The position numbers and the translations under genes were made by a program. The notes below the pieces were generated by a model. That model was not told where the DNA came from and searched no databases. It saw nothing but the letters and a program-made list of their open reading frames with translations. From positions 1 through 18,505 of the forward strand of contig CAZKLK010000019.1 in assembly GCA_964553535.1 (NCBI GenBank): a stretch of 18,505 bases of DNA, in the 5' to 3' direction. Origin of the DNA: JALHSV01 sp964553535 (GTDB lineage: Bacteria > Nitrospirota > Thermodesulfovibrionia > Thermodesulfovibrionales > SM23-35). Below, in pieces: positions 14,546-18,505 of the stretch (position 1 is its first letter; each line of letters begins with the position of its first letter).

Positions 14546-15538
14546 ATGAAAATCCTTGTTACAGGCGGCGCGGGGTATATTGGAAGCCATATTGTCCGGA
14601 CTCTGGGTGAAAGCGGTTACGAAGTTGTAGTATACGACAATCTTTCATACGGACACCGTTGGGCGGTGCTCTGCGGCAAACTAATCAAAGGTGATCTTGC
14701 CGATTTGGCTCTGCTTCAGGAAGTCTTTCAGAAAGAGCAATTCGATGCGGTTATCCATATGGCGGCCCTTGTTGTCGTCGATGAGTCAATACGAAAACCC
14801 CTGGCCTATTACCGGAACAACTTTGTCAACGCGCTGAACCTTCTCGACATTTGTTTGCAGAATCAGGTCAATAAGTTCATTTTTTCCTCCACGGCTGCGG
14901 TCTACGGGATGCCGGCTGCGGTTCCGGTGACTGAGGAAGCGCCGCTTGTGCCGATTAATCCTTATGGCGCGTCGAAAGCGATGGTTGAGCAGGCATTGAG
15001 TGACGCGGCAATTGCGTCGCCTTTCAGATATATTTCGCTGAGATATTTCAATGTTGCAGGCGCCGACCGCTTATGCCGGATCGGACAGGCGAGGGAAGAC
15101 GCGACACATCTTGTAACTGTGGCTCTGCGGACCGCGCTTCGCAGGCGGGAGCGCCTTGATATTTACGGCAATGATTACCCGACACCTGACGGCACCTGTA
15201 TAAGGGATTACATTCATGTGGATGATCTTGCGGACGCGCATATCCTTGCTCTTGAATACCTTCGGGAAGGATGCGGCAGCGGAGCCTATAATTGCGGTTA
15301 TGGACACGGTCATTCAGTGCAGGAGGTCGTGGACCGGGTGAAAAAGGCAACCGGGGTGGATTTCCCCGTCAGATATGCCGCAAGAAGGCCCGGAGACCCT
15401 CCTGTTCTCGTAGCCGACCCGGCAAAGATAATGCGGGAGTGGCAATGGCGGCCGAAATATGATGATCTTGATTACATTGTCGGGACCGCCTGGGAATGGG
15501 AGAAAAAGATATCGTCTACACCTCAAACGCATCCCTGA
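14546..15538 (+). CDS. galE: UDP-glucose 4-epimerase
   Basis: GalE interconverts UDP-glucose and UDP-galactose with tightly bound NAD, supplying galactose for surface polysaccharide. The 330-residue extended SDR protein has the Rossmann loop GGAGYIGS at 7-14, S115/T116 (FSSTAAVYG) and the catalytic Y140-x3-K144 (NPYGASK), plus YPTPDGTCIRDYIHVDDLA around 211-229. The start is ATG at 14546 with GGGGAGG upstream; the frame is open further up only because of the palindrome. Its 5' leader begins in the terminator, so it needs read-through or its own promoter, which I did not find. Related UDP-sugar epimerases are possible, but the length and motifs favour GalE. Confidence 0.92.
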   Translation: MKILVTGGAGYIGSHIVRTLGESGYEVVVYDNLSYGHRWAVLCGKLIKGDLADLALLQEVFQKEQFDAVIHMAALVVVDESIRKPLAYYRNNFVNALNLLDICLQNQVNKFIFSSTAAVYGMPAAVPVTEEAPLVPINPYGASKAMVEQALSDAAIASPFRYISLRYFNVAGADRLCRIGQAREDATHLVTVALRTALRRRERLDIYGNDYPTPDGTCIRDYIHVDDLADAHILALEYLREGCGSGAYNCGYGHGHSVQEVVDRVKKATGVDFPVRYAARRPGDPPVLVADPAKIMREWQWRPKYDDLDYIVGTAWEWEKKISSTPQTHP

Positions 15539-15866
15539 TGTGACGGAGCGACCTCCCCCCGTCCTGATTGCAGGTTATGCTGATGATGTCGAACCGCGCG
15601 GGAGATTCTTTCTTCTGTTTCTGCAAATAGAGCGAGGCGACGTTCTTTATCTTTTGTCTCTTTGCCGTGGTTACCGATTCAAACGGGGAGGCGAAGGTGT
15701 CGTCTGTTCTGGTCTTTACCTCGACGAAAACAATGGTCTCGCCGTCTTTCGCAATAATATCAATTTCGCCGATGCGGGTCTTGTAATTATGCTCCATGAT
15801 CGCGTAGCCCTGTTTTATAAGGTATTGAATCGCGAAAGATTCCCCTTCACTGCCGAGAAATTTCAT
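15516..15866 (-). CDS. YraN/UPF0102 family nuclease-fold protein
   Basis: This 116-residue protein belongs to UPF0102, whose members have a predicted PD-(D/E)XK endonuclease-like fold and no firmly established role in most bacteria. The core is visible: E8 in GSEGESFA, G33-E34-I35-D36 (IGEIDIIAKDG), and E49-x-K51 (FVEVKTR), followed by a basic helix (TTAKRQKIKNVASLYL). The start at 15866 has GAGGAGG upstream. Its start overlaps the end of the Toprim gene by 20 nt, and its 3' end overlaps the convergent galE by 23 nt. Confidence 0.9.
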   Translation of the reverse strand: MKFLGSEGESFAIQYLIKQGYAIMEHNYKTRIGEIDIIAKDGETIVFVEVKTRTDDTFASPFESVTTAKRQKIKNVASLYLQKQKKESPARFDIISITCNQDGGRSLRHIRDAFEV

Positions 15867-16299
15867 TCCCTTCGAGCCTCCTCAGGAGCGCGGGGATCCC
15901 TTCAATATCCTTAATCTCCTTCTGACAGAGTATCCTGATAATCTCTCTATAAGATGAAAATTCCTCAAAGAGCCCTCTCAGGTTGTGGGAAAGGATACTA
16001 TTGAGTTCCTCGCCCTTTCCGTCCCAATCAACAAGAAGGACCACCCGGTCGTATTTACTTGCAACATCATCACAGAAATCATAGATGTTCCGGCCGTTGT
16101 GCAGTATGAGGATGTCCCCCATGATCCCGAGGCTTCTCAGGGCGGCGCCGTCCTTTTTCCCCTCGACGACAACGGGAACATCCTTATTTAGTTCCTGCAG
16201 TTGTTCGAAAATTTCTCTCAAGCGAATGGCTCTCTCAGTATCGGTTGTAGAAGGGATTTTTTTTTGCATGTTCTGTGAACCCGGCCTGGTTTTTGGCAT
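15847..16299 (-). CDS. Stand-alone Toprim domain protein (small primase-like/UPF0292-like)
   Basis: The protein is almost entirely one Toprim domain, the fold shared by primases, topoisomerases, RNase M5 and OLD nucleases. Motifs are E46 in VPVVVEGKKDGAALRSLGI and the D91-x-D93 pair in VVLLVDWDGKGEEL, the expected metal ligands, and a C-terminal KEIKDIEGIPALLRRL helix resembling archaeal small primase-like proteins. I chose ATG at 16299, right after the upstream stop (TGAcATG) with GGGGGTG as binding site, giving 150 residues; an upstream ATG at 16338 would overlap the flavoprotein by 38 nt. Residues 1-35 are probably disordered. Family assignment is from motif memory; the substrate is unknown. 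Confidence 0.8.
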   Translation of the reverse strand: MPKTRPGSQNMQKKIPSTTDTERAIRLREIFEQLQELNKDVPVVVEGKKDGAALRSLGIMGDILILHNGRNIYDFCDDVASKYDRVVLLVDWDGKGEELNSILSHNLRGLFEEFSSYREIIRILCQKEIKDIEGIPALLRRLEGNEISRQ

Positions 16300-16300
16300 G

Positions 16301-16882
16301 TCACCCCCGCGCCAGTTTCCTGCCAGCGTCCCGCGCATCGCGCAGAGCTGTCGGATGCTTCAGTATGGCGGCTTTTGCGTCAATTCCCGTATAGCTCAGA
16401 GTCTTATGGTCCGGGACGTTGATGGTTCTGAAAAATGCTTTTGCGGATGTTTCGGCGCACTGCATGCCCTGGAGGCCGATTTCTTTCTTTTGCCCGCCCA
16501 CCAGCAGGAGCAGTCCTCTCCTGCCGTTTGGTCCGGCGGGAACCGGTTTCTTAAGCAGGTATTTCCCGCACCAGAACGCCTGGCATCTGTCCATCATTGC
16601 TTTTGTCTGAGCGCTGAGGGATGAAAAGAAAATCGGGGATGCAAGGATTATCCTGTCGCACATTCTGATGGCTTCGTAAATTTGCGTCATGTCGTCTTCA
16701 TAAATACATGTGCCTGTTTCGTCGCATCCCCCGCAGTTCTGGCAAGGCATTATCGTCATCGAGTTCAGTCTGAAAACATGCGGACTGAATCCTGATTCCT
16801 GAACGCCTTCCACCGCTTCCCGCAGAAGCATTTCCGTATTTCCTCCCTGCCGCGGACTTCCCAGAAATGCGACAACGTTCAC
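16301..16882 (-). CDS. Iron-sulfur flavoprotein / NAD(P)H-dependent FMN reductase family
   Basis: The 193-residue protein has a flavodoxin-like fold: the FMN phosphate loop GSPRQGGNT at 8-16 and the flavin-binding SPIFFSSLSAQTKAMMDR segment at about 82-99. C47, C50, C53 and C59 form a compact CX2CX2CX5C motif (CQNCGGCDETGTC), the hallmark of archaeal and bacterial Isf proteins that carry a [4Fe-4S] cluster and transfer electrons. No signal peptide is seen, so it is cytoplasmic. The start is GTG at 16882, directly abutting the cytochrome stop, with GGAGAAGG upstream. Its partner is unknown; a direct link with the periplasmic cytochrome is unlikely without a membrane carrier. Confidence 0.85.
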   Translation of the reverse strand: MNVVAFLGSPRQGGNTEMLLREAVEGVQESGFSPHVFRLNSMTIMPCQNCGGCDETGTCIYEDDMTQIYEAIRMCDRIILASPIFFSSLSAQTKAMMDRCQAFWCGKYLLKKPVPAGPNGRRGLLLLVGGQKKEIGLQGMQCAETSAKAFFRTINVPDHKTLSYTGIDAKAAILKHPTALRDARDAGRKLARG

Positions 16883-18391
16883 TCAGTCCTTCTCCGCAAT
16901 TTCTTTTTTGAGTTCCATCCAGTTCTTCATGATCTGAAGATTGTTATTAAGATTCCACCAGCCGTTTTTGAATGTGGCATAGTCGGGAGCGCCGGTCATT
17001 GCGGAGGCATATCTGATCGAATTTCCGTAAAACAGCCACTGGCCTGCCCACATCTGCTCAAGAGGCTCGTCGAATGGATTTGACTTGTCTTCGACGCCTT
17101 TTTCCCATGCCTCTATGATCATGTTGGTTGCGGCGGCAGTCATCTTATTTGTTTCCCGGATGGTGCTGTCCAGTTTTTCGAAATGGCCCGCTACCCACCG
17201 GGAGCCGTGGCAGCTCATGCAAATGCCGCTCATTGCCTGTAAACGTTTATCCTGCTCCAGCCTGTCGATGAGGTATTCTGCGGCCGGCTCTCCGGCAAAC
17301 GTCGCAGGCAGCGGCAAACCATCCTTGTTCCTGATGATTGTTGTATCCCCCGACTTTGGCTGGGCGTGGGCGTAAATCAGTCCAAAAAGCCTCACCCACA
17401 GTCGCGCCCCGAAGTCATGCGTCCTCTCGGCGATTACGGAGTTGTCCGGAGTCACAAGAAGGCTGCTGTGGCAGGTTGCACACGAGGGCGCGCTGAAATC
17501 CCTGCCGACGACCCATGGTACGGCGTCAAAATCCCATTTCTGGTATTTTGATGCATAAATGTTCCCGTGCTTACTTTCCCTGTAAACGTTCCATGCCGGG
17601 ACATCCGGTTCAAGATGACACTGCGAGCAGGTGTAAGGTTTTCTGGCAACCTCAATGCTGAAGCCGTGCCGCGGGTGACAAGCTGTGCATGACCCTGCGC
17701 TGCCGTCCGGGTTCAGTCTGCCAACGCCCTGATTAGGCCAGTTTGTTAGATCAGGAACCTGCATCTCTCCGAGTTTGGTCGCAAGCGTTTTTTGTCCCCT
17801 CACCTCAACCTTTGTCCCGTGGCAGCCAAGACATGTCTCGTGAAGAGTCGCATCAGACGGTTTTTCAGAAAGAAGCTGATTCTTTTCAAATTTCCTCATG
17901 CCGGTTATTGTACTCACAAGCGCGGAGTAAACAGGATTACCCATCAGATTCTTGTAGGCATATGACTTTTTCGATCCCCCATACTGTTGCGCTTCCGCGG
18001 GGTGACAGGTTTTACAATCATTGGGGGTTACGATGACATTGATGCTGAATCCCATATGCCGGAAATTATCCTTGTGGCTGTCGATATTCAGGCTGTGGCA
18101 TTCGAAACAGCCGACTACGGATTTCCGTAAAGGCGCCGGGAGGCTTTCCGCGGAGATTCTTCTTTCGAGGCGCGAATTTTTCATCGCCTCCGCTGGAGGC
18201 GTCCTGGAATGCCTGCTCGTCATCCAGTCATGAACAATTCCGGGAGTATATATGCGGTGGCACCCGATACATGCCTGAGTCTGGGGGCTGAAAGCGGCCT
18301 CCGGCGAAACTTCATTTGAAGCGGCTGAATCGCTGGTACCCGGAAATATGAGCAGAGCAAGAATAAAAAAGACAGGAATGAACAGTTTCAT
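16883..18391 (-). CDS. Octaheme cytochrome c, HAO / octaheme nitrite reductase family
   Basis: This 502-residue protein starts with a signal peptide (KLFIPVFFILALLIFPG, cleavage probably near residues 22-24) and has eight CxxCH sites, at 41, 95, 126, 187, 235, 255, 304 and 391. The block NWPNQGVGRLNPDGSAG before heme 5, ARKPYTCSQCH, and SKHGNIYASKYQKWDF between hemes 6 and 7 are typical of the hydroxylamine oxidoreductase superfamily, which oxidises hydroxylamine or hydrazine, or in reductive members reduces nitrite or hydroxylamine. No C-terminal membrane helix is seen, so it is probably a soluble periplasmic enzyme. Lack of an ammonia-oxidation gene set suggests the reductive type. Its quinol-linked NrfH-like partner is not in the window. 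Confidence 0.9.
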   Translation of the reverse strand: MKLFIPVFFILALLIFPGTSDSAASNEVSPEAAFSPQTQACIGCHRIYTPGIVHDWMTSRHSRTPPAEAMKNSRLERRISAESLPAPLRKSVVGCFECHSLNIDSHKDNFRHMGFSINVIVTPNDCKTCHPAEAQQYGGSKKSYAYKNLMGNPVYSALVSTITGMRKFEKNQLLSEKPSDATLHETCLGCHGTKVEVRGQKTLATKLGEMQVPDLTNWPNQGVGRLNPDGSAGSCTACHPRHGFSIEVARKPYTCSQCHLEPDVPAWNVYRESKHGNIYASKYQKWDFDAVPWVVGRDFSAPSCATCHSSLLVTPDNSVIAERTHDFGARLWVRLFGLIYAHAQPKSGDTTIIRNKDGLPLPATFAGEPAAEYLIDRLEQDKRLQAMSGICMSCHGSRWVAGHFEKLDSTIRETNKMTAAATNMIIEAWEKGVEDKSNPFDEPLEQMWAGQWLFYGNSIRYASAMTGAPDYATFKNGWWNLNNNLQIMKNWMELKKEIAEKD

Positions 18392-18406
18392 GGGAACCTC
18401 ATGTTT

Positions 18407-18435
18407 ATAATCAATTTAAGCCGGGTATTTGTCAA
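18407..18435 (-). promoter_or_regulatory. Candidate sigma70 promoter of the cytochrome operon
   Basis: On the minus strand TTGACA (18435-18430) is a perfect -35 and GATTAT (18412-18407) is a four-of-six -10, with a 17-nt spacer. The predicted start is near 18400, leaving a leader of about 9 nt that would just include the GAGG binding site (18400-18397) before the ATG at 18391. The weak -10 and short leader leave doubt. Confidence 0.5.
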
Positions 18436-18455
18436 CGCGGCTCTTCAATCGTGCC

Positions 18456-18505
18456 ATTTACGAATTAAAAGTGAACTGTTTTCATCAAATTTATGAATTA
18501 AAAGT
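18456..18505. repeat. Pair of 17-bp direct repeats upstream of the cytochrome gene
   Basis: ATTTACGAATTAAAAGT (18456-18472) recurs as ATTTATGAATTAAAAGT (18489-18505) with one mismatch and a 33-bp period, close to three DNA turns. Each copy contains an imperfect TTTA-N5-TAAA dyad. The copies lie upstream of the -35 element, where an activator could bind. The second copy ends at the window edge, so more copies could follow. Confidence 0.55.

Noticed and set aside
16300..16338. Longer Toprim protein starting at ATG 16338
   Set aside because: It would overlap the flavoprotein gene by 38 nt and add a Gly/Arg-rich segment with no family similarity; ATG 16299 has a better-placed SD.
18406..18411. 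TATAAT on the plus strand upstream of the cytochrome gene, possible divergent promoter
   Set aside because: No acceptable -35 lies 16-18 nt upstream and no plus-strand gene starts before the window ends.
18436..18456. sigma54-like -24 element TGGCACG on the minus strand upstream of the cytochrome gene
   Set aside because: The -24 half is perfect but the -12 GC is displaced by two bases (GA at the required position), which normally abolishes sigma54 recognition.

Overview
The window is a nearly uninterrupted bacterial S10-spc-alpha ribosomal protein cluster on the + strand (positions 1 to about 14.5 kb). It is followed by galE on the same strand, then by a separate four-gene operon on the - strand (18391 down to 15516). 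The plus-strand gene order is tuf (3' end only), rpsJ, rplC, rplD, rplW, rplB, rpsS, rplV, rpsC, rplP, rpmC, rpsQ, rplN, rplX, rplE, rpsZ/rpsN (zinc type), rpsH, rplF, rplR, rpsE, rplO, secY, map, infA, rpmJ, rpsM, rpsK, rpsD, rpoA, rplQ, then a 40-bp palindromic terminator and galE. Two genes often found in this cluster are absent: rpmD (L30) between rpsE and rplO, and adk between secY and map. No stretch longer than 300 bases lacks a gene; the largest gaps are 108 nt (rpsD-rpoA), 114 nt (upstream of the cytochrome gene, to the window edge), 84 nt and 75 nt.

The minus-strand operon reads: an exported octaheme cytochrome c of the hydroxylamine oxidoreductase (HAO) / octaheme nitrite reductase family; an iron-sulfur flavoprotein (NAD(P)H-dependent FMN reductase fold with a CX2CX2CX5C motif); a small stand-alone Toprim protein resembling the archaeal-type small primase-like/UPF0292 family; and a YraN/UPF0102 nuclease-fold protein. 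Its genes abut or overlap, so they are probably co-transcribed. It runs tail to tail into galE, with a 23-bp overlap of the two coding regions. A sigma70-like promoter and a pair of 17-bp direct repeats with 33-bp spacing lie upstream of the cytochrome gene.

The organism looks like an anaerobic or facultative Gram-negative-type bacterium with a c-type cytochrome respiratory chain. The octaheme cytochrome with a signal peptide, the Isf-like flavoprotein, an operon without adk and the moderate GC content fit lineages such as Nitrospirota (Thermodesulfovibrionia) or Desulfobacterota. That placement is an inference from gene content; nothing here separates these phyla. All zinc-capable ribosomal proteins present (S14, S4, L24, L36) are the cysteine-bearing forms.

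The plus-strand genes build the ribosome (assembly proteins of both subunits), RNA polymerase alpha, initiation factor IF-1, the SecY translocon channel and methionine aminopeptidase, so transcription, translation, nascent-chain processing and export are co-expressed. The most interesting non-routine signals are a near-consensus promoter placed so that infA would be transcribed almost leaderless, the Toprim-YraN gene pair attached to a respiratory cytochrome operon, and the repeat pair upstream of the cytochrome.
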